In this document: piece by piece, positions 1 to 8,839 of the stretch
How positions within the stretch are numbered: position 1 is the first letter of the stretch
How the letters are laid out: each line of letters begins with the position of its first letter
Source of the DNA: an uncultured Flavobacteriaceae bacterium
GTDB lineage: Bacteria > Bacteroidota > Bacteroidia > Flavobacteriales > Flavobacteriaceae
Reading direction: 5' to 3'
Assembly (NCBI GenBank): GCA_947493535.1
Contig: CANLRK010000003.1
Coordinates: 248,001 to 312,000, forward strand
Length of the DNA: 64,000 bases
Position numbers and translations under genes: made by a program
The notes under the pieces: model-generated
Seen by the model: the letters and a program-made list of their open reading frames with translations, nothing else
Databases searched by the model: none
What the model was told of the DNA's origin: nothing

Positions 1-1
1 G

Positions 2-718
2 GACGGCGTGAAAAAAGAAATGCTAGAAAAAGGAATTTCTGAAAATGCTATTCAAAAAATACAACCTCTGTTTAGTTTTTCTGGAAACTTTGTGCAAAAA
101 ATAGCGCAATTAAAAGCTTTGTTGGCAAGTTCTGAAATAGGAATGAAAGGAGTGGAGGAGTTGTTGTTTATTGGCAATGCTATAGAGAGTTTAGGTTTAA
201 CAACAGCTGTACTAGATTTAGACGTAACTTTAGCTAGAGGATTGAATTATTATACCGGGGCTATATTTGAGGTAGCTGCTCCTAAAGGAGTGAAGATGGG
301 TTCTATTGGCGGTGGTGGTCGCTATGATGATTTAACAGGGATTTTTGGCTTAAAAAATGTTAGTGGAGTAGGTATCTCTTTTGGTTTAGATAGAATTTAC
401 TTGGTTTTAGAAGAGCTAGGATTATTTCCTGATACTGTTAAAGAAACAACTCAGGTGTTGTTTATTAATTTTGGGGATACTGAAGCGTTATATTGTATGC
501 AGGCCATTAAACAATTACGTGCTAAAGGTGTTGTTGCAGAAATGTATCCGTCAGCGGCTAAAATGAAAAAACAGATGAATTATGCTAATAAACGGGAAAT
601 TCCGTTTGTTGTTTTAGTAGGGTCTGAAGAGTTGGTAGAAAATACATTTACGTTAAAGGATATGGTAAGGGGTACACAAGAAAAGGTTACTTTACCTGCA
701 TTATTGAACCTTTTTTAA
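2..718 (+). CDS. hisS: Histidyl-tRNA synthetase, C-terminal part (truncated by window start)
   Basis: Open frame runs in from the left edge (..DGVKKEML); class II motif GGGGRYDDL, GISFGLDRI, and C-terminal anticodon-binding region. Confidence 0.93.
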   Translation, partial: DGVKKEMLEKGISENAIQKIQPLFSFSGNFVQKIAQLKALLASSEIGMKGVEELLFIGNAIESLGLTTAVLDLDVTLARGLNYYTGAIFEVAAPKGVKMGSIGGGGRYDDLTGIFGLKNVSGVGISFGLDRIYLVLEELGLFPDTVKETTQVLFINFGDTEALYCMQAIKQLRAKGVVAEMYPSAAKMKKQMNYANKREIPFVVLVGSEELVENTFTLKDMVRGTQEKVTLPALLNLF

Positions 719-736
719 GTGATAAATAAACAGAAT

Positions 737-772
737 AAAAAAACCTTTCATCAAAAATGAAAGGTTTTTTTG
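737..772. terminator. Bidirectional intrinsic terminator between convergent genes
   Basis: acctttcat-caaaa-atgaaaggt stem flanked by A and T tracts. Confidence 0.85.
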
Positions 773-793
773 TTTTATGGCGACACTACAGTG

Positions 794-2413
794 TTATTTT
801 TTTACAATTATTTTTTGTGTTACTTTATTGTTTGCTGTTTTTAGTGTTATTAAATAGGTGCTTCCGTTACTCAGATTTGAAACTTCTTTTTCGAAGTTAT
901 TTTCTCCAATTTTTAGGTTAGAAAGTTTAGCTTCATCAATTAGAGCGCCTTTAATATCGTAAATAGATAACACTACATCTTCTATTTTAGTTAGGTTGAA
1001 TGATATTTTTAAATAGCCTTTGTTTGGGTTTGGGTATATGTTTAGGTTAAGATCGCTTATGCTTGCTGGATTAATGTCATCAACGGCTAAAGGGGTAGCT
1101 TTTTTTATTAAAACTTTAAACATTTGATTATTAGCGGAACTTTGAGTTCCGTCATTAGTAAAGAATATATTGGCAGCAGAACTACTAATTCCTCCATAGA
1201 TATATCCAATTAACGTGTAGTTGTCGGTAATGGAATCTAATTTAAATACTTCATTATTAAAATGAGGGAAACTTAAGTTAGGAATAAATTCTGCTCCAGC
1301 TCCTAAAAGAGCAGGCATTTCTACAGGTAGTTTATGTTCGGTCATGGTGCCGGTATTATCTCTAGTTACTCTTGCAATAGTATTTACAAAGGGTACATTA
1401 TCATCTTGTACTAATGTTCCTGCATTGTCATAAAACTGAGCAATACCTCCAAAGAAAACAGTGTGCATTTCATTATTTATTTCTGAATAAATCGGTAATA
1501 CGGGGCAATGATAATGATTGTAATATTGTTGGAATGAATTGTTTACGGTATAACTACTTGAGTTTATTGTAACAGCGTTTAGGAAAGGCAAATCTACATT
1601 ATGTTGAAAAACCCCAGAAAACATAGTTATACCTTCGCTTCCATCGGGTAATATTTGTTGTTCGGCATTATAATCTCTTCTGTGTAAATTTACAGAGTCG
1701 GTATATGACGGAAGGTGAGTAATGTTTATTGTAGTACCATTGTCTGATAAATTAAATATTCTTATAGCGTCAGTATACTCTTGTATGAACCCTGGGCCAT
1801 TGTTAGGTCCCATAGGGTTGTACCTACCAATAAATTTTTGTCCTCCTAGCAGGTAAAATGTGTTGTCGATTTTTTTTAATCGTCCACCGGTTACTTGAAA
1901 TAGTGGATCTGTAATTTGTCTAAAAAAAGCATTAAAACTAGTTCCGTTTATTACTGCGTTAATAACACCTGAAACTTTTACAGCGGTTAACTTGCTGTAT
2001 GTTGTATGGTCATTTTCGGTAGCACTAAAACCATACCCGCCTATACAATATAAGTAATCGTTTTCTTGGTAAAATTCCATATTTGTAGAACTTAACTGTT
2101 CTTGAATGGCAATAGGTAAAGATGCAAGTGAAGCAGTCCACTTTTGTTGGGCGACTGGGTCAACTACAATAATTTGATTGTTGTGTCCTGCAATATCAAA
2201 AGAAGCCCAAGGTTGTCTTTGGTGCAGGCCATCTAATCGCCCTCCTAAAACAAGCCACTTTCCGTTTGCTTGACCAAAGACATAAGATTGTATACCTCCT
2301 AGGTTTTCAATGTTTACAGGTTCTATGCTAATTTCAAATGGAGCGGTTTGACTATGGCTTATAAATGAAATTAAAAGAAAGATAAGAGTAAAAGTTTTTT
2401 TGGTATAAATCAT
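794..2413 (-). CDS. Secreted protein with T9SS type A C-terminal sorting domain, kelch/beta-propeller-like
   Basis: Signal peptide; repeated GG-containing blades; C-terminal LNIYPNPNKGYLKISF...QKIIVKK. Confidence 0.8.
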   Translation of the reverse strand: MIYTKKTFTLIFLLISFISHSQTAPFEISIEPVNIENLGGIQSYVFGQANGKWLVLGGRLDGLHQRQPWASFDIAGHNNQIIVVDPVAQQKWTASLASLPIAIQEQLSSTNMEFYQENDYLYCIGGYGFSATENDHTTYSKLTAVKVSGVINAVINGTSFNAFFRQITDPLFQVTGGRLKKIDNTFYLLGGQKFIGRYNPMGPNNGPGFIQEYTDAIRIFNLSDNGTTINITHLPSYTDSVNLHRRDYNAEQQILPDGSEGITMFSGVFQHNVDLPFLNAVTINSSSYTVNNSFQQYYNHYHCPVLPIYSEINNEMHTVFFGGIAQFYDNAGTLVQDDNVPFVNTIARVTRDNTGTMTEHKLPVEMPALLGAGAEFIPNLSFPHFNNEVFKLDSITDNYTLIGYIYGGISSSAANIFFTNDGTQSSANNQMFKVLIKKATPLAVDDINPASISDLNLNIYPNPNKGYLKISFNLTKIEDVVLSIYDIKGALIDEAKLSNLKIGENNFEKEVSNLSNGSTYLITLKTANNKVTQKIIVKK

Positions 2414-2417
2414 ATAA

Positions 2418-3653
2418 TTAAATTTTTAAATTAATAGAATAAGTTTTTTTATTTCTTAAGTAAGTTAGTTTGTATGTTTTTCCTTTTTTTAATTTGGATA
2501 GCGCTTTCATATAAGAGTAAATGTTGGTAATGTCTACAGTGCCTAATTTAGTTATGATATCTCCTTTTAGGAGATTGTTTTTATGAGCTATTTTACCCTC
2601 TATCACATGTTGTATATGTAATCCGTTTCCATAATCTGTATAATCAGGAAAAATCCCTAATGTGATTTTAAATTTTGGGTTCGTTTTTGGAGGGTTATAT
2701 TTTGTTTTTGTAAAGGGTAAATTAGATTCTTTTGATAGTGAATTTGTAATAGTTGTGGCGTATTTAATTATGGCATCTACTTTTTTGTAATTTATTTTAT
2801 GAGCATCATCTGTTGGTTTGTGATAGTCTTCATGTAAGCCTGTATAAAAGAATAATACAGGTATATTTTGATTGTAAAATGAAGTGTGATCAGATGGTCC
2901 TATACCACTTTGATTTAGGTTTAATGTAAAGTTTTTAGGTTTTTCATCAGTGATTATAGTTTTGAATTTAGGAGATGTACCAATGCCGTCTATAAATAAT
3001 TTGTTATGATTGTCCATTCTACCAATCATATCAAAGTTCATCATTAAAGTTGTGTTAGGAAAAGTGTTTTTAATTGTTTTGGCAAAAGATTTTGATCCAG
3101 CTAAACCTAATTCTTCACCAGAAAAGCAAGCGAAAATGAAATTTACATTTTCTATAGTATTATTGGTAGAGTAAATTCTAGCCAATTCTAATACAGCTGC
3201 TACTCCAGATGCATTATCATCTGCTCCATTGTGTATTTTTCCTGTGCTATTTTGTAGTGTTGATAAATTGTACTCATTCAATCCAAGGTGGTCATAATGT
3301 GCGCCAATTATAAAAGTGTTTTTAGCATTATTGTTTAAGTAAGCAATAACATTTAAGCCAGTTATAGAGTCATTAGATTTAGTGGTTTTATGTGGGTTGT
3401 TTGTATAGGTAAAAGTGAAAGGGTGTATGAAACTATTGCCCGTTATTGTAGATAAGTTGAATTTTTCAAATTGTGTTTTTATATAATTTGCAGCCATTTC
3501 CTCTCCAATAGATCCTGTTAATCTACCCTGCATACTATCAGAAGAAAGAGTGTTGATGTGTTGATTAATTAAGTTGTGAGAATCTTGGGAGTAAGAATTA
3601 TGGGTATTAAAAAAGAGTGTAAGAAAAAAAAATAATTTTATTGACTGTTTCAT
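2418..3653 (-). CDS. M28 family metallopeptidase with C-terminal PDZ domain
   Basis: Signal peptide; GAHYDHLG, GADDNASGVAAVLELAR, FSGEELGLAGS, PSDHTSFY motifs; PDZ-like C-terminus. Confidence 0.88.
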   Translation of the reverse strand: MKQSIKLFFFLTLFFNTHNSYSQDSHNLINQHINTLSSDSMQGRLTGSIGEEMAANYIKTQFEKFNLSTITGNSFIHPFTFTYTNNPHKTTKSNDSITGLNVIAYLNNNAKNTFIIGAHYDHLGLNEYNLSTLQNSTGKIHNGADDNASGVAAVLELARIYSTNNTIENVNFIFACFSGEELGLAGSKSFAKTIKNTFPNTTLMMNFDMIGRMDNHNKLFIDGIGTSPKFKTIITDEKPKNFTLNLNQSGIGPSDHTSFYNQNIPVLFFYTGLHEDYHKPTDDAHKINYKKVDAIIKYATTITNSLSKESNLPFTKTKYNPPKTNPKFKITLGIFPDYTDYGNGLHIQHVIEGKIAHKNNLLKGDIITKLGTVDITNIYSYMKALSKLKKGKTYKLTYLRNKKTYSINLKI

Positions 3654-3818
3654 TTGATAGAGTTTAGAGTGCTAGCGGTAGTGTAAAATTATAATTTACA
3701 ATAATGAAACTTTGTAACTAAAGTTGCTTAAGGCAATATTTTATAGGTTGATTTAATAGAAAATTGTAATTATTGATAAAGATGTAACGCTTAATCAATT
3801 TTTCAGTTTTAAACAGAA

Positions 3819-3863
3819 AAACACCCAAACACTTTGGTTTAAAAGTGACTAGGTGCTTTGTTA
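3819..3863 (-). terminator. Imperfect intrinsic terminator downstream of the DUF6340-like gene
   Basis: On minus strand cacctagtcacttt...aaagtgtttgggtg followed by a T-tract. Confidence 0.5.
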
Positions 3864-3895
3864 GGATGTGGGTAAAAATGTACCTTGTTTTAAAT

Positions 3896-4948
3896 TTATT
3901 GTGATTGTTCCTCTAATTGGCGCTTACGTTTTTTACGATAACGTAAAGTTTTTAAATAGCGTAATGCGTTTTTATCTTTATAATCAGTATATGCTTTCGA
4001 AGCCCAAGTAATAGCAGTTTCTAAATCTCCGTTAATTTCATTGATAATAGCCATATTATAACAAGCTCGTCCGGCAATTTTCTCTTTTGGGTTGTGAGTT
4101 TCTTTTTCCCATAGTTCAGCAGCACCATTCCAATCACCTGTTTGTGCTCTACGTTTACCGATTTCAAAATTTTGAGTGCCTTTTACATAGTATTGCCTAG
4201 TTACACGTATTTTGTAAGGGTAAGTTCTTAGCGCATATTCGTTTCCTATATTGGTGCTTGTTTGTAATAATGCTTCTTTTCTTCCTGTAATGGCTTCTAT
4301 GGCTTTTACGGGGTTTATACCTTTACCGGTTGAACTAATCCATTGATCTGTAATAATTTCATCTCTAATTAACTTATTTACATTATCATAAATTCGAAAA
4401 CCAGCCTTAATATTGGTAGTAATGGTTGCTTGATGTTCGATTACTGGTATTTTTACACCAAAGGCGTTAAGACTTTGAATAGTTTTGGTATTGTAATTTA
4501 CTTTCGCATCTGTATCATAAAATGATAAGGTAACTATCGCTTCTAAATTATTTTCGTTGCATACCGTTTCAATAGTTTCCCATGGTATTGCACTTGGGAA
4601 AATACCTAATCCAGGATTTTCAATTTTATCAGAATCAACTATAATAACTGATTTGTATTGATTGTCTTTTTCAAAAGTATCTTTAATACCTTGAATTGTA
4701 TAAGTGGCTCCATCCTTATCTAGGTTTTTACCCTCAATAGAAAGAATTTGATCAATAGCATCTAGCGATTTGTTTTTTTCAGAGGCTAAACTTCGGTTTA
4801 AAACACCAATATTTTTAATTGAAGCTGGTAAATAAACTGGTGCGGGCTCAGTAACACTCATAGTTAAGCTATTGGTAGATTGACAAGAATATAATAGTGT
4901 TCCTATTACTAATATAGCAACAGTCAATTTTAACCTAAACAATTTCAT
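3896..4948 (-). CDS. DUF6340-like lipoprotein with TPR-like C-terminus
   Basis: Lipobox LLYSC; C-terminal RRAQTGDWNGAAELWEKET...ACYNMAIINEINGDLETAI. Confidence 0.7.
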   Translation of the reverse strand: MKLFRLKLTVAILVIGTLLYSCQSTNSLTMSVTEPAPVYLPASIKNIGVLNRSLASEKNKSLDAIDQILSIEGKNLDKDGATYTIQGIKDTFEKDNQYKSVIIVDSDKIENPGLGIFPSAIPWETIETVCNENNLEAIVTLSFYDTDAKVNYNTKTIQSLNAFGVKIPVIEHQATITTNIKAGFRIYDNVNKLIRDEIITDQWISSTGKGINPVKAIEAITGRKEALLQTSTNIGNEYALRTYPYKIRVTRQYYVKGTQNFEIGKRRAQTGDWNGAAELWEKETHNPKEKIAGRACYNMAIINEINGDLETAITWASKAYTDYKDKNALRYLKTLRYRKKRKRQLEEQSQ

Positions 4949-5090
4949 AGCACGAATATTACGGGGTTTTTGTTGGACTAATGTAATGAATTCTATCGAA
5001 TTCAGAACTTTTAATTATGTAACCCGGTTATATTCAAAAAAAATATTTCATGAAAATAGGCTAACCCAAGATTAACCCAACTAAAAAGTT

Positions 5091-5137
5091 AAAAAGCACT
5101 TAAATACTTTGTTTAGAAGTGTTTAAGTGCTTTTTTG
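5091..5137 (-). terminator. Hairpin terminator downstream of tRNA-Met
   Basis: aaaaagcacttaaatac...gtgtttaagtgctttttt. Confidence 0.7.
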
Positions 5138-5211
5138 TAGCGTGGGGCAGATTCGAACTGCCGGCCTCATGAGTATGAATCATGCGCTCTAACCAACTGA
5201 GCTACCACGCC
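5138..5211 (-). tRNA. tRNA-Met (CAT anticodon)
   Basis: Reverse complement GGCGTGGTAGCTCAGTTGGTTAGAGCGCATGATTCATACTCATGAGGCCGGCAGTTCGAATCTGCCCCACGCTA folds as a cloverleaf; anticodon loop TTCATAC. Confidence 0.95.
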
Positions 5212-5344
5212 GTTTTGCTAACGGTGTGCAAATATAATAACTATATTAAATACTGCAAGAAAAATGTGTAAAAAATACTTTCTTTTATTTTTTTGTTATC
5301 ACATAGAAATATTTATATTGTAGCAAATATTTTGAGATTAGATT

Positions 5345-5725
5345 ATGAGAAAAAAGTTTGAATTAGAATTCCCTATACACGCTTCACCAAAGTTGTTACA
5401 CCAATATTTATCTACACCTTCTGGCTTATCTGAATGGTATGCTGATAATGTAAACTCAAGAGGAGAATTGTATACATTTATCTGGGATGATAGTGAAGAG
5501 CAAGCCAAGTTATTATCTAAAAAATCATCTGATAAAGTACGTTTTCAATGGTTAGAAGACGAAGGAGAGGACTATTATTTCGAAATTAGAATTCAGGTAG
5601 ATGAAATTACTAAAGATGTATCTTTAATGGTGACGGATTTTAGTGACGAAGATGATATGGAGGAGAGTAAAATGTTGTGGGAAAATCAGATGACTGAACT
5701 TAAAAAGGTGTTAGGATCTGCATAA
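5345..5725 (+). CDS. START-like/AHSA1-like domain protein
   Basis: 126 aa; helix-grip-like SPSGLSEWYADNVNSRGELYTFIWDDSEEQAKL; usual Flavobacteriia neighbour of a class IV aminotransferase. Confidence 0.8.
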   Translation: MRKKFELEFPIHASPKLLHQYLSTPSGLSEWYADNVNSRGELYTFIWDDSEEQAKLLSKKSSDKVRFQWLEDEGEDYYFEIRIQVDEITKDVSLMVTDFSDEDDMEESKMLWENQMTELKKVLGSA

Positions 5726-5742
5726 GAAGTTTATTATTACTG

Positions 5743-5750
5743 TATATTTG
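5743..5750 (+). promoter_or_regulatory. -7 box TATATTTG upstream of the class IV aminotransferase
   Basis: Matches Bacteroidota consensus TAnnTTTG. Confidence 0.55.
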
Positions 5751-5774
5751 CCCTAATTTATTAGGGCTTTTTTT
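5750..5774 (+). terminator. Intrinsic terminator abutting the next start codon
   Basis: gccctaa-ttta-ttagggc followed by T7, then ATG at 5775. Confidence 0.75.
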
Positions 5775-6608
5775 ATGATTAATTTTAACGGAGATATTCA
5801 GAGTACAAATCAAACCTTAACAACAAATAGAGCTTTTAAATACGGCGATGCTGTTTTTGAAACTCTTAAAGTAGTTAAGGGAAATATATTGTTTTTAGAA
5901 GATCATTATTTTAGACTGATGGCTTCTATGCGAATTATACGTATGGATATCCCAATGAATTTTACAATGGAGTTTCTGGAAGCAGAAATTTTGAAACTAT
6001 TAACGGTTCAAAGTTTAACAAATTCTGCAGCAAGGGTAAGAATGACTGTATACAGAGATGGACAAGGTTTTTACACACCTAATGATTCATCAATAGTGTA
6101 TTTTATCGAGGCTAATGAGTTGAAATCTAGCGATTATGAGTTGAGTTCAAATCAAATGATTGTTGATTTGTTTAAGGATCATTACATAGCTCCTCAGTTA
6201 CTTTCTACATTAAAAACTACAAATAGAGTGTTAAATGTAATAGCAGGAATTTATGCATCTGAAAATGATTTAGATAATTGCTTGCTCCTAAACACAAGCA
6301 AGCAAGTAGTTGAAGCTATAAACGGAAATATATTTTTAGTAAAAGACGGAATAATAAAAACTCCACCATTAGCTGATGGGTGTGTAAAAGGAATAATGCG
6401 AAAACAAATTATAACATTGTTAGCTAAAATAGATGACTATACTTTGATAGAAGAGTCTATTTCTCCTTTTGAATTGCAAAAAGCTGACGAATTGTTTGTG
6501 ACAAATGTTATACAAGGAGTTGTTTCTGTAACACAGTATAGAAAGAAAAGCTATGCTAATGTTGTTGCAGAAAAACTGGTAAATAGTTTAAATAGCTCTT
6601 TAGTTTAA
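5775..6608 (+). CDS. Aminotransferase class IV (PLP dependent)
   Basis: RAFKYGDAVFETLKV, TTNRVLNVIAGIYASE, EAINGNIFLVKDG motifs. Confidence 0.9.
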   Translation: MINFNGDIQSTNQTLTTNRAFKYGDAVFETLKVVKGNILFLEDHYFRLMASMRIIRMDIPMNFTMEFLEAEILKLLTVQSLTNSAARVRMTVYRDGQGFYTPNDSSIVYFIEANELKSSDYELSSNQMIVDLFKDHYIAPQLLSTLKTTNRVLNVIAGIYASENDLDNCLLLNTSKQVVEAINGNIFLVKDGIIKTPPLADGCVKGIMRKQIITLLAKIDDYTLIEESISPFELQKADELFVTNVIQGVVSVTQYRKKSYANVVAEKLVNSLNSSLV

Positions 6609-7163
6609 AACAGGGTTTTCTGGTGCGTTAGACCAAATTAAATAATTACCTCCGAACTCAATCATTTTCTCTTTCCAAAAATTACTGTTGTAATCTTTTT
6701 CAATAATGTTACTATGGTATTTATTTTTAATAACCACCCAAGAATTGTGGCTTAATTCGTCGTATAGTTGATTACTGTCCCAGCCTGAATATCCTAAGAA
6801 AAACCTGATATCTTTAGCGGTAATTTTATGTTCGTTTATTAACTCACAAACAGTATCAAAATTACCAGCCCAAAAAATGCCTTCAGAAATTTCAACACTA
6901 TCAGGAATTAAATGTGGTACTTTATGAATAAAGTATAAATTATCCTGTTCTACAGGTCCGCCGTTGTATACTTGGAAGTCTTGAGCTAATTCCGGAACTA
7001 AATCCTTTAGTGAAAATCCTAAGGGTTTATTTAAAATAAAACCAATAGAGCCTGCGCTGGTGTGTTCTGCTAATAAGATAACTGATCTATTAAAAGAAAT
7101 ATCTCCCATAATAGAAGGTTCTGCAACCAAAAGATGTCCTTTTTTTAAATCTAAACTTGTCAT
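6600..7163 (-). CDS. YqgE/AlgH family protein
   Basis: GHLLVAEPSIMGDISFNRSVILLAEH, GFILNKPLG, YNGGPVEQDNLYFIH. Confidence 0.92.
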   Translation of the reverse strand: MTSLDLKKGHLLVAEPSIMGDISFNRSVILLAEHTSAGSIGFILNKPLGFSLKDLVPELAQDFQVYNGGPVEQDNLYFIHKVPHLIPDSVEISEGIFWAGNFDTVCELINEHKITAKDIRFFLGYSGWDSNQLYDELSHNSWVVIKNKYHSNIIEKDYNSNFWKEKMIEFGGNYLIWSNAPENPVLN

Positions 7164-7244
7164 CTTATTAACTTAAGTTAATTTAAAGCTAAGAAAAAAA
7201 AGTTGAATTACATAATTAATGCTTTAAAAAGAAAAACTGAATAT

Positions 7245-7276
7245 AAAAAAGGCTCTTCAAATGAAGAGCCTTTTTG
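7245..7276 (-). terminator. Intrinsic terminator of the HU gene
   Basis: aaaaaggctcttc-aaat-gaagagccttttt. Confidence 0.85.
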
Positions 7277-7300
7277 AGTAATTGTGGTATTAACTACATA

Positions 7301-7573
7301 TTAGTTTACAGCATTTCCTAAATCAGAACCTGCTTTGAATTTTACTACGTTTTTAGCAGCAATCTTGATAGTTTTACCAGTTTGAGGGTTTCTTCCTTCT
7401 CTTGCAGCTCTGTTAGATACTGACCAAGATCCGAATCCTACTAAAGAAACTCTGTTTCCAGCTTTTAAAGATCCTTCTACATTACCTAAAAATGATTCTA
7501 ATGCTTTCTTAGCTGCTGCTTTAGAAATTCCAGAATCTGCTGCCATTGCGTCAATTAATTGTGTTTTGTTCAT
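7301..7573 (-). CDS. HU family DNA-binding protein
   Basis: MNKTQLIDAMAADSGISKAAAKKALESF...GFGSWSVSNRAAREGRNPQTGKTIKIAAKNVVKFKAG. Confidence 0.97.
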   Translation of the reverse strand: MNKTQLIDAMAADSGISKAAAKKALESFLGNVEGSLKAGNRVSLVGFGSWSVSNRAAREGRNPQTGKTIKIAAKNVVKFKAGSDLGNAVN

Positions 7574-7773
7574 AATACTAGTTTTTAAAATTTTAAATAA
7601 TTAATGTTGGTAGATTTAAGTTTAATATTAAATCCTCTACAAATTTATACGGATTTTGTTCTCATGCAAGTAAATACAAGGGAAATACGGTGAAATGTTA
7701 ATAACTACAGGCGATTGTTAATAAAAGTGTTTAAAAAACATTGTTTTTAACCAATCCCAGTAATAGCAAGGGG

Positions 7774-8721
7774 TTAGCGCATTTTTGCTTGTTCGTCAAA
7801 GTTAAAACCATTTAAAAGTGCTTTTACGTCCATTTTTTTCTTTCCAGGTAGCTGTAATACTAGTAACTCAATATACCCATTTTTAACAGCTACTTTTAGT
7901 GAGTTTTTATGAGCTATAATTGTTCCTGTTTCTAGTTGATGGTTTTCAATAATTTTTGCTGCCTCATAAATTTTAACAGCTAAAGTGTTATTGTTAACGT
8001 AAAGTTCAGTCCATGCAGCAGGATAAGGGCTTAAACCTCTTATTTTATTGTATATACTATCAATGCTTAGACTCCAGTCAATTTTACAAGTGTGTTTATG
8101 TATTTTATAAGCTGTTTTAATGTCAGGAATATTTGGTTGTATATATGTGCTTATAGTATTGTTTTCAATAGCTTTTACTGTTTTGAGCACTAAGCTACTT
8201 CCTTGTAACATTAGCTTATCGTGTAAGCTACCAGCATTTTCAGTTGGTGTAATGTCAACTTCTTCTTGCATAATGATTGCACCAGTGTCTATTTTTTCAT
8301 CGATGAAGAAAGTTGTGATACCGGTTTTTGTTTCACCATTAATTAGAGCCCAGTTGATAGGTGCAGCACCTCTGTAATGTGGTAATAAAGAAGCATGTAA
8401 ATTAAAAGTACCGTATTCTGGCATATTCCAAACAACCTTTGGAAGCATTCTGAATGCAACTATAATTTGTAAGTTAGCTTGTAATGCTTTTAACTCTTCT
8501 ATAAATGAATCATCTTTTAAATTGGTAGGTTGTAGAATTGGTAAGTTTTCTGATAGTGCATACTTTTTTACGGCAGATTGATTAACTTTTTGCCCTCTAC
8601 CAGCTGGACGATCAGGAGCTGTAATTACTCCTACTATATTGTAGTTGTTGTCTATTAATGATTTTAAGGTAGCTACAGCAAAATCTGGGGTACCCATAAA
8701 TACAATTCTTAGTGCTTTCAT
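7774..8721 (-). CDS. fmt: Methionyl-tRNA formyltransferase
   Basis: RIVFMGTPDFAVATL, FNLHASLLPHYRGAAPINWALINGETKTGIT. Confidence 0.97.
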   Translation of the reverse strand: MKALRIVFMGTPDFAVATLKSLIDNNYNIVGVITAPDRPAGRGQKVNQSAVKKYALSENLPILQPTNLKDDSFIEELKALQANLQIIVAFRMLPKVVWNMPEYGTFNLHASLLPHYRGAAPINWALINGETKTGITTFFIDEKIDTGAIIMQEEVDITPTENAGSLHDKLMLQGSSLVLKTVKAIENNTISTYIQPNIPDIKTAYKIHKHTCKIDWSLSIDSIYNKIRGLSPYPAAWTELYVNNNTLAVKIYEAAKIIENHQLETGTIIAHKNSLKVAVKNGYIELLVLQLPGKKKMDVKALLNGFNFDEQAKMR

Positions 8722-8774
8722 ATTTAAAATGGTGTTTTTTTAGTAAAAATACTGTTGTCAGTGTGTATATAATA

Positions 8775-8817
8775 TTAAAAAAATCATTTTAAACAATACT
8801 GTTTTAAAATGATTTTT
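8775..8817 (-). terminator. Intrinsic terminator of the DUF349 gene
   Basis: aaaaaaatcattttaaac...gttttaaaatgattttt. Confidence 0.75.
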
Positions 8818-8839
8818 AAAGTATAGGTAAAAAGAGTTT

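Noticed and set aside
8120-8377. 85-aa + strand ORF opposite fmt
   Set aside because: Antisense shadow of a highly conserved gene.
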